A program made the position numbers and the translations under genes. This document shows positions 1 to 11,480 of a DNA stretch of 64,000 nt, piece after piece. The stretch's first letter is position 1. Every line of letters starts with the position of its first letter. The stretch is from the NCBI GenBank assembly GCA_030068145.1, contig JAPJBO010000430.1, forward strand, positions 62,001 to 126,000. The letters are read 5' to 3'. Origin of the DNA: Diplonema papillatum. Taxonomy: Eukaryota > Euglenozoa > Diplonemea > Diplonemida > Diplonemidae. The notes under the pieces were generated by a model that saw nothing but the letters and a program-made list of their open reading frames with translations, was not told the origin of the DNA and searched no databases.

Positions 1-1230
1 AGCGCTTGAGAGGTGAGACGAGTTTGCTCCGTCAACGGACACACACCACAAATGCCCGAATCACAAGAAGACAGTCTATGTTGTTACCCCCAGGTGCCGC
101 TACAGAAGTAGGGGCAAGGGGACCAGACAAGGGGTCGACGCCTGTCCAAGGGGCTCACGCTCCTGCCGTACAGCCTCAGGCCCCCACGACGGGAAAGGGA
201 GGTTGGAGAGGGGTTGTCCTCCCCGTCACCGTGGTTCTGACACGGCGGCTTGACGACTGCCACAGGACCCCTTTTCGAAAGGGGTGTCCGTGTGCACCGG
301 TCTTTGAAGCTTTATCTGAGAGTCTTAAACTTCAAAAAACGCTTGAAAGGTGAGACGAGTTATCTCCGCCCGAATCACAAGAAGACAGTCTATGCTGTTA
401 CCCACTGGTGCCGGTGTTAACGCACTTTGATTCACTCCCGCGGCACTCACCTGTCGCGGCAGTACGCTGCCAACTAATAGTAATCCGTCGGACGCTGAGA
501 AGCTGACGTGGCCGCCATTCTTTCCATCATTCTCGCACACCCCCCCATCGAGCTGCGATCATGCACACTTTTGCCGCAGCTCGTGGGCCTCTCGGGCTGA
601 TGCCCGACTCTTTCTCTTCGCATCGAACACCGAGCGCCTACCGTCTCGTTTGCCAAGCACGGCTCTCTCCCTCCCCGCGTTTGCTTGCCCTTCATTTCCT
701 TTGCGAGTACGAGGCCATGCGAGAATCTCTATCGGCTATCCTCAGTATTGGGCATTGCAGTAGGACATTGCAGTCAGGCATTGCTGCTGTGCATTGCAGC
801 TGCGGTTTTCGTTCAATGAGGGGAAAGGAATGAAGAACTCCGAATAACACAACTTACGAAGGGTACTTTGGACACCCTGCGGGGTCACTCCACCTGCCAA
901 AAACAAAATGTTTCCTCCGTAGAACAGATACCCTGTATGTAAATTCGTCAAGCCTCGCAGATTCCCTCGGAAAATCCGTGAGAAGCGACGGGTCGCCGTC
1001 TTATCCGACAATGCTGGCGCCAGTGAAGGCCGTTGAACGAATTCCACCAGCGCCGGATACCGAAGCAGGGATCGCTCCGTTGAGAGCCAGTCATGCCACT
1101 TTTCGTTGTGCTTTGAGCCTTGGGCCGCCCGCGTGTGCTCCTCACCCCGTGAGGCTAAGCGCCCTGCAATCACCCCCCAGGAAAGAGCTGAAAACGGGCC
1201 CTTTGTGCACAACAGGCTTCGGGTTCTTCC
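1..1230. other. Gene-poor leader with an internal direct repeat
   Basis: No convincing gene is visible; the short reading frames lack recognisable domains and overlap each other. The start (about 3-95) recurs in shortened form at 340-413, sharing GGTGAGACGAGT and then CCCGAATCACAAGAAGACAG. A short run of GCATTGCAG-like units lies at about 748-800. The region ends where an 18S rRNA-like segment begins. Confidence 0.5.
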
Positions 1231-1310
1231 ACCGCCAGACGCGGGGAATGCGGCTTAATTTGTCTCAACGCGGGGAGTTATACTAGGTCAGGACGATCTC
1301 AAGGAATGAC
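1231..1310 (+). rRNA. 18S rRNA fragment (degenerate)
   Basis: The segment around TGCGGCTTAATTTG followed by CTCAACGCGGGGA matches the highly conserved part of nuclear small-subunit rRNA that reads TGCGGCTTAATTTGACTCAACACGGGGA. Similarity continues into a TACTAGGTC..GAC stretch equivalent to TTACCAGGTCCAGAC and then fades. Only about 80 bp are recognisable and several universally conserved positions differ (for example GTCTCAAC for GACTCAAC), so this is a fragment or pseudogene. No flanking rRNA is seen on either side. Confidence 0.7.
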
Positions 1311-1429
1311 AAATATTGTTTGACGCACCCATAGTGCTACCCTGTTCTCTGACCCTCTTTCATCCTTTTTCGCGGATGGGGTCAATTTCCGAACCCATCC
1401 ACGAAGGAATTTGTATGCCGACATCAAAG

Positions 1430-4400
1430 ACAATTCTGAACCTATGTCGGACAACTTTTGAAACTATGTCGGACACAGAAGACAACTAATGAGCGTCCGG
1501 AATGAAAGAAACCGTAGACCCTAAAACACCGAACCTCTAAACCAAACTAAACGCTAGAAAGTATGTCGGACATGTAGTCGCAAAACTATGTCGGACGTAT
1601 AAGACAACTGTTGAAGCTGTTGAAGCTGTTGAAGCTGTTGAAACTGTTGAAACTGTTGAAACTTTCTCGGACGACAACTTTTGAAACTATGTCGGACATG
1701 TAGTCGCAAAACTACGTCGGATGTATAAGACAACTGTTGAAACTGTTGAAACTGTTGAAACTGTTGAAACTGTTGAAACTGTTGAAACTGTTGAAACTGT
1801 TGAAACTGTTGAAACTGTTGAAACTGTTGAAACTGTTGAAACTGTTGAAACTGTTGAAACTGTTGAAACTGTTGAAACTGTTGAAACTGTTGAAACTGTT
1901 GAAACTGTTGAAACTGTTGAAACTGTTGAAACTGTTGAAACTGTTGAAACTGTTGAAACTGTTGAAACTGTTGAAACTGTTGAAACTGTTGAAGCTGTTG
2001 AAACTGTTGAAACTGTTGAAACTGTTGAAACTGTTGAAACTGTTGAAACTGTTGAAACTGTTGAAACTTTCTCGGACGACAACTTTTGAAACTATGTCGG
2101 ACATGTAGTCGCAAAACTACGTCGGATGTATAAGACAACTGTTGAAACTGTTGAAACTGTTGAAACTGTTGAAACTGTTGAAACTGTTGAAACTGTTGAA
2201 ACTGTTGAAACTGTTGAAACTGTTGAAACTGTTGAAACTGTTGAAACTGTTGAAACTGTTGAAACTGTTGAAACTGTTGAAACTGTTGAAACTGTTGAAA
2301 CTGTTGAAACTGTTGAAACTGTTGAAACTTTCTCGGACGACAACTTTTGAAACTATGTCGGACATGTAGTCGCAAAACTACGTCGGATGTATAAGACAAC
2401 TGTTGAAACTGTTGAAACTGTTGAAACTGTTGAAACTGTTGAAACTGTTGAAACTGTTGAAACTGTTGAAACTGTTGAAACTGTTGAAACTGTTGAAACT
2501 GTTGAAGCTGTTGAAACTGTTGAAACTGTTGAAACTGTTGAAACTGTTGAAACTGTTGAAACTGTTGAAACTGTTGAAACTTTCTCGGACGACAACTTTT
2601 GAAACTATGTCGGACATGTAGTCGCAAAACTATGTCGGACGTATAAGACAACTGTTGAAGCTGTTGAAGCTGTTGAAGCTGTTGAAACTGTTGAAACTGT
2701 TGAAACTTTCTCGGACGACAACTTTTGAAACTATGTCGGACATGTAGTCGCAAAACTACGTCGGATGTATAAGACAACTGTTGAAACTGTTGAAACTGTT
2801 GAAACTGTTGAAACTGTTGAAACTGTTGAAACTGTTGAAACTGTTGAAACTGTTGAAACTGTTGAAACTGTTGAAACTGTTGAAACTGTTGAAACTGTTG
2901 AAACTGTTGAAACTGTTGAAACTGTTGAAACTGTTGAAACTGTTGAAACTGTTGAAACTGTTGAAACTGTTGAAACTGTTGAAACTGTTGAAACTGTTGA
3001 AACTGTTGAAACTGTTGAAACTGTTGAAACTGTTGAAACTGTTGAAACTGTTGAAACTGTTGAAACTGTTGAAACTGTTGAAACTGTTGAAACTGTTGAA
3101 ACTGTTGAAACTGTTGAAACTTTCTCGGACGACAACTTTTGAAACTATGTCGGACATGTAGTCGCAAAACTACGTCGGATGTATAAGACAACTGTTGAAA
3201 CTGTTGAAACTGTTGAAACTGTTGAAACTGTTGAAACTGTTGAAACTGTTGAAACTGTTGAAACTGTTGAAACTGTTGAAACTGTTGAAACTGTTGAAAC
3301 TGTTGAAACTGTTGAAACTGTTGAAACTGTTGAAACTGTTGAAACTGTTGAAACTGTTGAAACTGTTGAAACTGTTGAAACTGTTGAAACTTTCTCGGAC
3401 GACAACTTTTGAAACTATGTCGGACATGTAGTCGCAAAACTACGTCGGATGTATAAGACAACTGTTGAAACTGTTGAAACTGTTGAAACTGTTGAAACTG
3501 TTGAAACTGTTGAAACTGTTGAAACTGTTGAAACTGTTGAAACTGTTGAAACTGTTGAAACTGTTGAAGCTGTTGAAACTGTTGAAACTGTTGAAACTGT
3601 TGAAACTGTTGAAACTGTTGAAACTGTTGAAACTGTTGAAACTGTTGAAACTTTCTCGGACGACAACTTTTGAAACTATGTCGGACATGTAGTCGCAAAA
3701 CTACGTCGGATGTATAAGACAACTGTTGAAACTGTTGAAACTGTTGAAACTGTTGAAACTGTTGAAGCTGTTGAAACTGTTGAAACTGTTGAAACTGTTG
3801 AAACTGTTGAAACTGTTGAAACTGTTGAAACTTTCTCGGACGACAACTTTTGAAACTATGTCGGACATGTAGTCGCAAAACTACGTCGGATGTATAAGAC
3901 AACTGTTGAAACTGTTGAAACTGTTGAAACTGTTGAAACTGTTGAAACTGTTGAAACTGTTGAAACTGTTGAAACTGTTGAAACTGTTGAAACTGTTGAA
4001 ACTGTTGAAACTGTTGAAACTGTTGAAACTGTTGAAACTGTTGAAACTGTTGAAACTGTTGAAACTGTTGAAACTGTTGAAACTGTTGAAACTTTCTCGG
4101 ACGACAACTTTTGAAACTATGTCGGACATGTAGTCGCAAAACTACGTCGGATGTATAAGACAACTGTTGAAACTGTTGAAACTGTTGAAACTGTTGAAAC
4201 TGTTGAAACTGTTGAAGCTGTTGAAACTGTTGAAACTGTTGAAACTGTTGAAACTGTTGAAACTGTTGAAACTTTCTCGGACGACAACTTTTGAAACTAT
4301 GTCGGACATGTAGTCGCAAAACTACGTCGGATGTATAAGACAACTGTTGAAACTGTTGAAACTGTTGAAACTGTTGAAACTGTTGAAACTGTTGAAACTG

Positions 4401-5370
4401 TTGAAACTGTTGAAACTGTTGAAACTGTTGAAACTGTTGAAACTGTTGAAACTGTTGAAACTGTTGAAACTGTTGAAACTGTTGAAACTGTTGAAACTGT
4501 TGAAACTGTTGAAACTGTTGAAACTGTTGAAACTGTTGAAACTGTTGAAACTGTTGAAACTGTTGAAACTGTTGAAACTGTTGAAACTGTTGAAACTGTT
4601 GAAACTGTTGAAACTGTTGAAACTGTTGAAACTGTTGAAACTGTTGAAACTGTTGAAACTGTTGAAACTGTTGAAACTGTTGAAACTGTTGAAACTGTTG
4701 AAACTGTTGAAACTGTTGAAACTGTTGAAACTGTTGAAACTGTTGAAACTGTTGAAACTGTTGAAACTGTTGAAACTGTTGAAACTGTTGAAACTGTTGA
4801 AACTGTTGAAGCTGTTGAAACTGTTGAAACTGTTGAAACTGTTGAAACTGTTGAAACTGTTGAAACTGTTGAAACTGTTGAAACTTTCTCGGACGACAAC
4901 TTTTGAAACTATGTCGGACATGTAGTCGCAAAACTACGTCGGATGTATAAGACAACTGTTGAAACTGTTGAAACTGTTGAAACTGTTGAAACTGTTGAAA
5001 CTGTTGAAACTGTTGAAACTGTTGAAACTGTTGAAACTGTTGAAACTGTTGAAACTGTTGAAACTGTTGAAACTGTTGAAACTGTTGAAACTGTTGAAAC
5101 TGTTGAAACTGTTGAAACTGTTGAAACTGTTGAAACTGTTGAAACTGTTGAAACTGTTGAAACTGTTGAAACTGTTGAAGCTGTTGAAACTGTTGAAACT
5201 GTTGAAACTGTTGAAACTGTTGAAACTGTTGAAACTGTTGAAACTGTTGAAACTGTTGAAACTGTTGAAGCTGTTGAAACTGTTGAAACTGTTGAAACTG
5301 TTGAAACTGTTGAAACTGTTGAAACTGTTGAAACTGTTGAAACTTTCTCGGACGACAACTTTTGAAACCA
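1430..5370. repeat. Nested satellite: 9-bp CTGTTGAAA arrays separated by 71-bp spacers
   Basis: About 3.9 kb consists of thirteen tracts of the 9-mer CTGTTGAAA, each tract having from 6 to roughly 60 units. Each tract ends in a near-identical spacer of about 71 bp that starts TTTCTCGGACGACAAC and ends ATAAGACAA. Spacers begin near 1660, 2068, 2329, 2581, 2706, 3121, 3391, 3652, 3832, 4093, 4273, 4884 and 5343. A variant unit CTGTTGAAG sits about eight units before the end of many tracts. Two short tracts (about 1609-1660 and 2651-2706) are identical, each with three or four variant units, showing a further period near 1.04 kb. Because 9 is a multiple of 3, several frames stay open, giving spurious ORFs on both strands. 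Confidence 0.95.
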
Positions 5371-5435
5371 TGTCGGACATGTACGACATTTCACTCAAAT
5401 TTCAAAAAAGGCCTCACAACACTGGGAGGGGGGTC

Positions 5436-8400
5436 ATGTCACTGGCCGACGCCGTTGCTGAGGCGGCATCTGCCAGTGATTGCCGCTGGCTGGCGGCGTG
5501 GGGGCGGTCGGCCGGGTTCGACCCGCCCGCGCTGCGCGCGTCTCAGGCGCTGCACATCGCGGCCGCGTGCGGCTGCCCAGACACGGTGAAGGTGCTGCTG
5601 GGCCTCGGCGCCGACGCGGACCAGCGGGACTCGAACAACGCCGCCCCCCTCCACATCGCTGTGGTGTACAAGCACGCGGACATCGTCTCCCTCCTCCTCG
5701 CGCACACCAGCGGTGATACGCTTCGGTGCCGAACCAAGCAAGGGCACGGGATTTGGGACCTCGCTTCCAACCAGCCGGACGTGCTCGCAATCGTCCTCGA
5801 ACACTCCCTCCTACACCCCGCGTCGGACAGCACCGCACAAGGTGAACACGAAACCGAGCACCAACACCAACACCAGCATGAGCAGCAGCAACAGAACAAA
5901 CAAGACCAACGCCTTCATGATGACCATCAACACGAACACCAACAACACCAACAACACCAACAACACCAACACCAGCATGAGCAGCAGCAGGAACAGAACC
6001 AACAAGACCAACGCCTACACGATGACCATCAACACGAACACCAACAACACGATGCACACGAACACGAACACGAACTGCAACTCCAACACCAACATCAACA
6101 TCAGCACCAACTGCAGCATCAACGACAACACCAACAACAGCAGCAACAAAACCAACACGACCAGCACCAACACGATCACCAACAACAAGATGCACACGAA
6201 TACCAACACGAACACGAACACGAACACCAGCACCAACACAAACAACACCAACAACAGCATCAACGGCAACACCAACAACAGCAGCAGCAGCAGCAGCAGC
6301 AACAAAAACAACAAGAACAACGCCAACACGAACGCCATCAACACGGACACGAACACGAACACGAACACGAACACCACCAACACGAACACCATCAACACGG
6401 ACACGAACACCAACAGCCACAACAACAACAGCAGCCTCCGGACAACCCGCCGGCCTCGTTCTCCCAAAGCGTGCGGATCGTGGTCCCTTTGATCGAAGAT
6501 CTTCGGCGGCAGGTGACCGCGGTGAAGGCGTGCCTCGAGCGGCAGTCGGAAGAGAGCGCGCACTGGAAGCAGCAGGTCGCCCAGCTGACCGCGTACGTGC
6601 GGGGGCTCGCCCGGGGTTCCGCGGCGCCGGATCCGGAAGCGGAGAGCCGCGCCGCGCTGTTCCTGCATGAGGCCGTTCCGGTGCAGGAGCACGACGAGAG
6701 GTGGAGGACGGATAGAGACCGCGGGACGATGTACCCGCTTCCTCAGCCGGAGCGCGGCGGGAACACGTTTTTGGGCACGAGCACGCTGCGGGGGTCCTCG
6801 GACGCCTGGCAGCACCCTTGCCGGCTTGCCAACACCGAGCGGGCCGAGCTCGAAGCGGAACTGAACCGAATCCGGAGCGCCCGCGCCTTCCTGCCGTCGC
6901 CGATCCGTGACTTCACCCTCACCGCGCCGCACACCCCGGACGCCGCGCCCGGCCTCCCCCCCCAACCATCCCCCGTCGGCCCCGCCCGCACTGTCGCCCA
7001 GGGAAAGCCGCGATTCGGAAGCGCCGAGCCGGCGCCCGGCGGCGGCGCTGCGGTGAGTGATCGCGCAGCGCCTCCGTTCGGAAGCGCCGAGCCGGGCGCC
7101 GGCGGCGGCGCTGCGGTTAGTGATCACGCGGATCCGCCGGATGACGTGCCGTACGGAAGCGCCGAGCCGGGCGCCGACGACGGCACTGCGGTGAGTGATC
7201 GCGCGGATCGGCTGATCGCGACACCGGGTTATGCGAGATTCGGAAGCGCCGAGCCGGGTGCCGGCGGCGGCGCTGCGGTGAGTGATTCCGCGGGTCCGCC
7301 GAGCGGTGCGCGAGCTGCGCCGGACTGCGCGCAATACGGAAGCGCCGAACCGGGCGCCGGCGGCGGCGCTGCGGTGAGTGATCGCGCTGATCACCGGAGC
7401 GGCGACCTCGAGTACGGGCCGGTGTCCACGCCGAGCCGGTCGCCCACCACCGGCACCCCGCACGCATCGCCGCCGTCCAGCGGCGCGGAGGACGCAAACG
7501 ACGGCGCCGGCAAGCACCAGCCAAGACCTTCAGCCACAAGCAGCTCAGCCCCCTCCCTCCCCAAGCAGCAACCAGAGCACCAAAACGTCCCTTCCAAAAC
7601 ACAAGAAACATCGGGTCCCTCCAGGCAAGAGCCCTCTGCCTACAACCCCACAGCACACAACGCACCTACCAGCGACACAGATCAACCATCCCACAATACC
7701 CAGAAATCCGGGCAAACCCGCCACTTTACCACCCACACGTCCCCGCCGCCCGTCGAAAATCCACGCTCGTCCGAACCCGCGGGGCCCACTCATTTGCAGG
7801 ACCAGGGTGGCAGCCACCACCCCGGTCCGCATCCTCGGCCCCATCCAAGCCATGTGTCGCCTGAATGCGAATGCAGCGCACAAGCACGCGACCCGCCGTC
7901 GCCGCACCCGAGCCGGTTGCAGGATGGGGACACTTGCTGTCCCAACGCGCAGCCACAATCCCCCAGCCAAGTGTCGCCTACTACCCGTGGGCAAGACGAA
8001 GTCCTTTACTGCGACAACGGACAGGCATCCGACTCGCTGAAGCACCCCAGTCACGAACCGCCGCCAAGTGCTGTCTGGCGTCAAGACGGAAACCTCACCC
8101 GTTGCCCCAATCCGCAGCCACAGTCTCCCCGGCAAGTGTCACCTACCAACCGCGGGCGAGACGAAGGCCTGTGTTGCGACGGACAGGCATCCGACCCACT
8201 GAAGCACCCCAGTCACGGACCGCCGCCGACTGCTATCCGGCGTCAAGACGAAAACCTAACCCGTTGCCCCAATGCGCAGCCACAGTCTCCCAGGCAAGAG
8301 TCACCAGCTATCCGCGGGCAAGACGAAGGCTTGCATTGCGACGGACGGGCATCCGACCCACTGAAGCGCCCCAGTCGCGAACCGACGCCAAGTGCAGCTG

Positions 8401-11400
8401 TCCGGCGTGAAGATGGCAACCCCCACTCAGCCGCGGAAGCTCCACCGCACAGCCGGCCCTGTGACGGGGCACGCAAGGGTCCTCCTCTTGCACCTCCGGT
8501 GGGCCGTGCTGCGCCGTTGGGTGCCCAACCCAGTCAGGTACCGACGGATGCTCGCCTGGAAGACGGAGACCTCCACCACCCCGACGCCGAAGCATCGCCG
8601 CTCCGCAGCCGTCCCCGCGACTCTGCTCCGTCCACCGCACCCCGCCCGCGCGCAGCCCCGTCCGCACCGCGCGAGGATGCAGCCGATGACGCAGTGGCGA
8701 GCGCTCCCCGGAACGAGCCGAAGCGCCCCTCCCACCCCACCCATCGCCAACCCCGGCCTAGCCACGCAACGCAAAAGGACGAGCTGCAGGCCCGTGGGCA
8801 CCCCCCTGGTCAAGTGTCCCCTGCAGCACGCCCGCAAGCCGGAAGCTTGCACTCCGGCGTGCAAGCACGCGAACTGCCATCCCTCAACCGCACCTCCAGT
8901 CAAGGACCTGCTGTCGACCACCAAGAAAGGGATAGTCATCAGTCTGACTCGCAAGCACCAGGGCCGCCACCCGTTTCCGGTCTGCGAACAGTCGAAGCCG
9001 ACACCGATGCCTCCACATCCTCCAATGCGCCGAGCAATTGCGTTCAACGTGTGCCTGCGTCTAGTTTTTCGCCAGTGCCCGCGGGACTGCACTCCTGCGA
9101 CCTTTTATCCAAAGGCGCAGATCACTTGCAGCAGCATCCCCGATCCCTGGTGAAACACGTCGCATCGCACCGGGCTGACCACTTGCGCCACCACACCGCA
9201 TCCCCGTCGAAACCGACGGAGGCGCACTTGAACGGGGTTGGGGTTCCATCTGAGACCGGTCGCTCGCAGCAGATCGCCGCATTTTCGCAGCCAGCGCCTG
9301 CAGAGTTGTCGACGGATGGCTGTCTTCCATCTGCTGAAGGGGTTGGGCACGTGCACCAAAACCCCGCGTCGCAGGTTGTAGCGAGAGAGGCGCACTTGAA
9401 CGGCCTTTCGTTTGCTGGAGACGCCGCGTTGTCGCAGCCAGCACCGGCAGAATCTGCGAAAGAAGATGCGAGCCGCTCGCGCCAGCATCCCGCGGCGCCG
9501 GCGGAGCCGGCGGAGGCGCGCGCGGGCGGCGAAGAAGCCGATCACTTGCACGCGCTGCGTTCTGCGGCCATATCCCAATCTACCCCGGTCCGCCGTGCCG
9601 AGGTCAAGCGGCAGTTCAAAGAGGACAGCGCCCGGCTCGAGTCTCGGTACCAGCACGTCCTTTCCATGGACAACACTGTCGGAAAGCAAGCGGCCCTGCT
9701 CTTGGACAAGATGAACGCCGAGATAGAAGTGGCAGAGCGCCACGTCAGACAGAAGCCAGCTACTACCCCACCGCCAGGTTATTGCTCGCCGCCAGCGGAC
9801 GACGCCCCGCCCCTCGAAGCCGAGTCTGGGCCGTCGGTAGCAGCTGAAGCATCGCATGACTTGGAACCTGCCCATGCGAGCCTACCCACTGGCCCTCACC
9901 GCGGCACCATTTGCAACTCAAGTCTTTGCGGTGCCCCATTTCACGGCAGTACCTCTCTTCACGACACCATCCGCGGCACACCACGCGGCACCACTCTGCA
10001 GGGGACCTCTGCTGAGCACACGCCTCCAGAGCTCGACCCGCCAACGGCAGCAGCCGGATCCCGGGGTGTGCGAGTTCCAGTAGTGGCTCGGCAGGAAGTC
10101 CAACCGAACCCCTGCTCTGCCATCAGTCAAGAGGCACCGAGGGGTCCGCAAGGCTTCAGTTCAGGTCGAGGGCTGCCTTCCAAGGCGTCGCCGGCTCCCG
10201 TGGAGCAGCAGTCATCGTCGCATGATGCACAGAAAGAAGTCGAACCACGGATTGCGCTCGGCGCTGCGGCCGGTGTGTCAAAGGGGGGGGACCGGTGCAC
10301 GCAACCGCCGGTGAAGGGTTCTCCCGGACCGTGTGCCAGGGCTCAGCCTGCGCAGCCGACGTCCAATCCCGCGCAGCGGATACTGCGTGGTGGACCAGAG
10401 GAGGCTGGATCAGGTGGCAGCAGTGCGCGCACACAGCCGCCGGTGAAGGGTTCTCCCGCCGTTCTTTCACCGGGCAGTGCGCCGTCAAGCGGACCGTGTG
10501 CCAGGGCTCAACCTGCGCAGCCGACGTCCAATCCCGCGCAGCGGATGCTGCGTGGTGGACCAGAGGAGGCTGGATCAGGTGGCAGCAGTGCGCGCACACA
10601 GCCGCCGGTGAAGGGTTCTCCCGCCGTTCTTTCACCGGGCAGTGCGCCGTCAAGCGGACCGTGTGCCAGGGCTCATGGTGGACCAGAGGAGGCCGGATCG
10701 GGTGGCAGCAGTGCGCGCACACAGCCGCCGGTGCAAGTGTCATCACCTCCCGGGGGACAGGTTTGCAATGCAGCCAGACCCGGAGCGGGGTGTGGCGGCG
10801 CACAGAACGAGAGGGCTGCACTCGCACAGCACGAGTTGTGCGATGCAGCACAGGGGAAGGCACCACTCGGGGAAGGTGGTGGCGGCACGCCAACCAAGCC
10901 CGCACACTCGGCGGCGAAGGCGTTGTGTGCTGCACCGCGTGAAGCCAAGGCAAGTGCCGGCAGCCCTGGGACCCCGCCGGCGCGCGTTTGCGCACAGCCC
11001 GACCCGGGAGCGCAGGCGCCTCTCCGCTGCCGCAAGGGCGAAGCCGGCCAAGTTCCCTCCTTGCGGCCCCAGCGAGCCTGCAGCGACTCCGCCCGGCAGC
11101 GGCCGGCACCGCCACCGTTGCGTGACAGGGCCGACCCTGATGCGCCGAAAGTGTCAGATTCGCGGATCGTCGGTCCCGCGGGCTCGTGCGGCAGGGCAGA
11201 CGCTGCCTACACACGACAAGCCGCCTGCGCGCTTGTGCCGCTGCAGAAGCCGTTTTCGGTCGTCATGCCCGTCCCGCAAAGTCCGGTGCTTTCTTCTTCT
11301 TCTTCTCTTTCGTCTTCTTCATCTTCGTCATCGTCCGGATCTTCCGGGTCTTCTGGCTGTCCTCGATCGTGTGCCCCGCCGCAGCTGTGTTGCCTGCCTG

Positions 11401-11480
11401 TGTTGCAACCGGCCAAGTCTGACAAAGTGTTCCTCACGCGCCGAGAACGTATCGCCGCTGGCCTGCCAGCACTGTCCTGA
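5436..11480 (+). CDS. Ankyrin-repeat, His/Gln-rich low-complexity protein
   Basis: 2014 residues from the ATG at 5436 (MSLADAVAEAA). The frame also stays open upstream through the satellite as a Lys-Leu-Leu repeat, so a longer start cannot be excluded, but 5436 is the first Met after unique sequence. Residues about 30-120 hold two to three ankyrin repeats (ALHIAAACGCPDTVKVLLGLG, PLHIAVVYKHADIVSLLL). About 140-330 is an extreme His/Gln tract. About 350-390 could form a coiled coil (IEDLRRQVTAVKACLERQ). The rest is Pro-rich disorder built of internal repeats: a FGSAEP..GGGAAVSD unit (7013-7400), a unit of about 54 residues (7950-8415), a 55-residue unit of exactly 165 bp (from 10327, 10492 and 10657) and a poly-Ser run near 11290-11360. 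No catalytic motif is seen. A scaffold-like role is only an inference from the ankyrin repeats. Confidence 0.75.
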   Translation: MSLADAVAEAASASDCRWLAAWGRSAGFDPPALRASQALHIAAACGCPDTVKVLLGLGADADQRDSNNAAPLHIAVVYKHADIVSLLLAHTSGDTLRCRTKQGHGIWDLASNQPDVLAIVLEHSLLHPASDSTAQGEHETEHQHQHQHEQQQQNKQDQRLHDDHQHEHQQHQQHQQHQHQHEQQQEQNQQDQRLHDDHQHEHQQHDAHEHEHELQLQHQHQHQHQLQHQRQHQQQQQQNQHDQHQHDHQQQDAHEYQHEHEHEHQHQHKQHQQQHQRQHQQQQQQQQQQQKQQEQRQHERHQHGHEHEHEHEHHQHEHHQHGHEHQQPQQQQQPPDNPPASFSQSVRIVVPLIEDLRRQVTAVKACLERQSEESAHWKQQVAQLTAYVRGLARGSAAPDPEAESRAALFLHEAVPVQEHDERWRTDRDRGTMYPLPQPERGGNTFLGTSTLRGSSDAWQHPCRLANTERAELEAELNRIRSARAFLPSPIRDFTLTAPHTPDAAPGLPPQPSPVGPARTVAQGKPRFGSAEPAPGGGAAVSDRAAPPFGSAEPGAGGGAAVSDHADPPDDVPYGSAEPGADDGTAVSDRADRLIATPGYARFGSAEPGAGGGAAVSDSAGPPSGARAAPDCAQYGSAEPGAGGGAAVSDRADHRSGDLEYGPVSTPSRSPTTGTPHASPPSSGAEDANDGAGKHQPRPSATSSSAPSLPKQQPEHQNVPSKTQETSGPSRQEPSAYNPTAHNAPTSDTDQPSHNTQKSGQTRHFTTHTSPPPVENPRSSEPAGPTHLQDQGGSHHPGPHPRPHPSHVSPECECSAQARDPPSPHPSRLQDGDTCCPNAQPQSPSQVSPTTRGQDEVLYCDNGQASDSLKHPSHEPPPSAVWRQDGNLTRCPNPQPQSPRQVSPTNRGRDEGLCCDGQASDPLKHPSHGPPPTAIRRQDENLTRCPNAQPQSPRQESPAIRGQDEGLHCDGRASDPLKRPSREPTPSAAVRREDGNPHSAAEAPPHSRPCDGARKGPPLAPPVGRAAPLGAQPSQVPTDARLEDGDLHHPDAEASPLRSRPRDSAPSTAPRPRAAPSAPREDAADDAVASAPRNEPKRPSHPTHRQPRPSHATQKDELQARGHPPGQVSPAARPQAGSLHSGVQARELPSLNRTSSQGPAVDHQERDSHQSDSQAPGPPPVSGLRTVEADTDASTSSNAPSNCVQRVPASSFSPVPAGLHSCDLLSKGADHLQQHPRSLVKHVASHRADHLRHHTASPSKPTEAHLNGVGVPSETGRSQQIAAFSQPAPAELSTDGCLPSAEGVGHVHQNPASQVVAREAHLNGLSFAGDAALSQPAPAESAKEDASRSRQHPAAPAEPAEARAGGEEADHLHALRSAAISQSTPVRRAEVKRQFKEDSARLESRYQHVLSMDNTVGKQAALLLDKMNAEIEVAERHVRQKPATTPPPGYCSPPADDAPPLEAESGPSVAAEASHDLEPAHASLPTGPHRGTICNSSLCGAPFHGSTSLHDTIRGTPRGTTLQGTSAEHTPPELDPPTAAAGSRGVRVPVVARQEVQPNPCSAISQEAPRGPQGFSSGRGLPSKASPAPVEQQSSSHDAQKEVEPRIALGAAAGVSKGGDRCTQPPVKGSPGPCARAQPAQPTSNPAQRILRGGPEEAGSGGSSARTQPPVKGSPAVLSPGSAPSSGPCARAQPAQPTSNPAQRMLRGGPEEAGSGGSSARTQPPVKGSPAVLSPGSAPSSGPCARAHGGPEEAGSGGSSARTQPPVQVSSPPGGQVCNAARPGAGCGGAQNERAALAQHELCDAAQGKAPLGEGGGGTPTKPAHSAAKALCAAPREAKASAGSPGTPPARVCAQPDPGAQAPLRCRKGEAGQVPSLRPQRACSDSARQRPAPPPLRDRADPDAPKVSDSRIVGPAGSCGRADAAYTRQAACALVPLQKPFSVVMPVPQSPVLSSSSSLSSSSSSSSSGSSGSSGCPRSCAPPQLCCLPVLQPAKSDKVFLTRRERIAAGLPALS

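Noticed and set aside
1554..4955. 1133-residue (Phe-Gln-Gln)n frame on the - strand and other repeat-coded frames
   Set aside because: It exists only because the 9-bp satellite unit keeps frames open; composition is pure repeat, and similar frames exist on both strands.
1430..5370. Possible CRISPR-like array (repeat plus spacer layout)
   Set aside because: The short unit is tandem and the 71-bp spacers are nearly identical, the opposite of a CRISPR array, and the DNA is eukaryotic.
6015..7517. 500-residue - strand frame opposite the ankyrin/low-complexity gene
   Set aside because: Shadow of GC-rich codons; Val/Leu runs mirror the His/Gln tract on the + strand.
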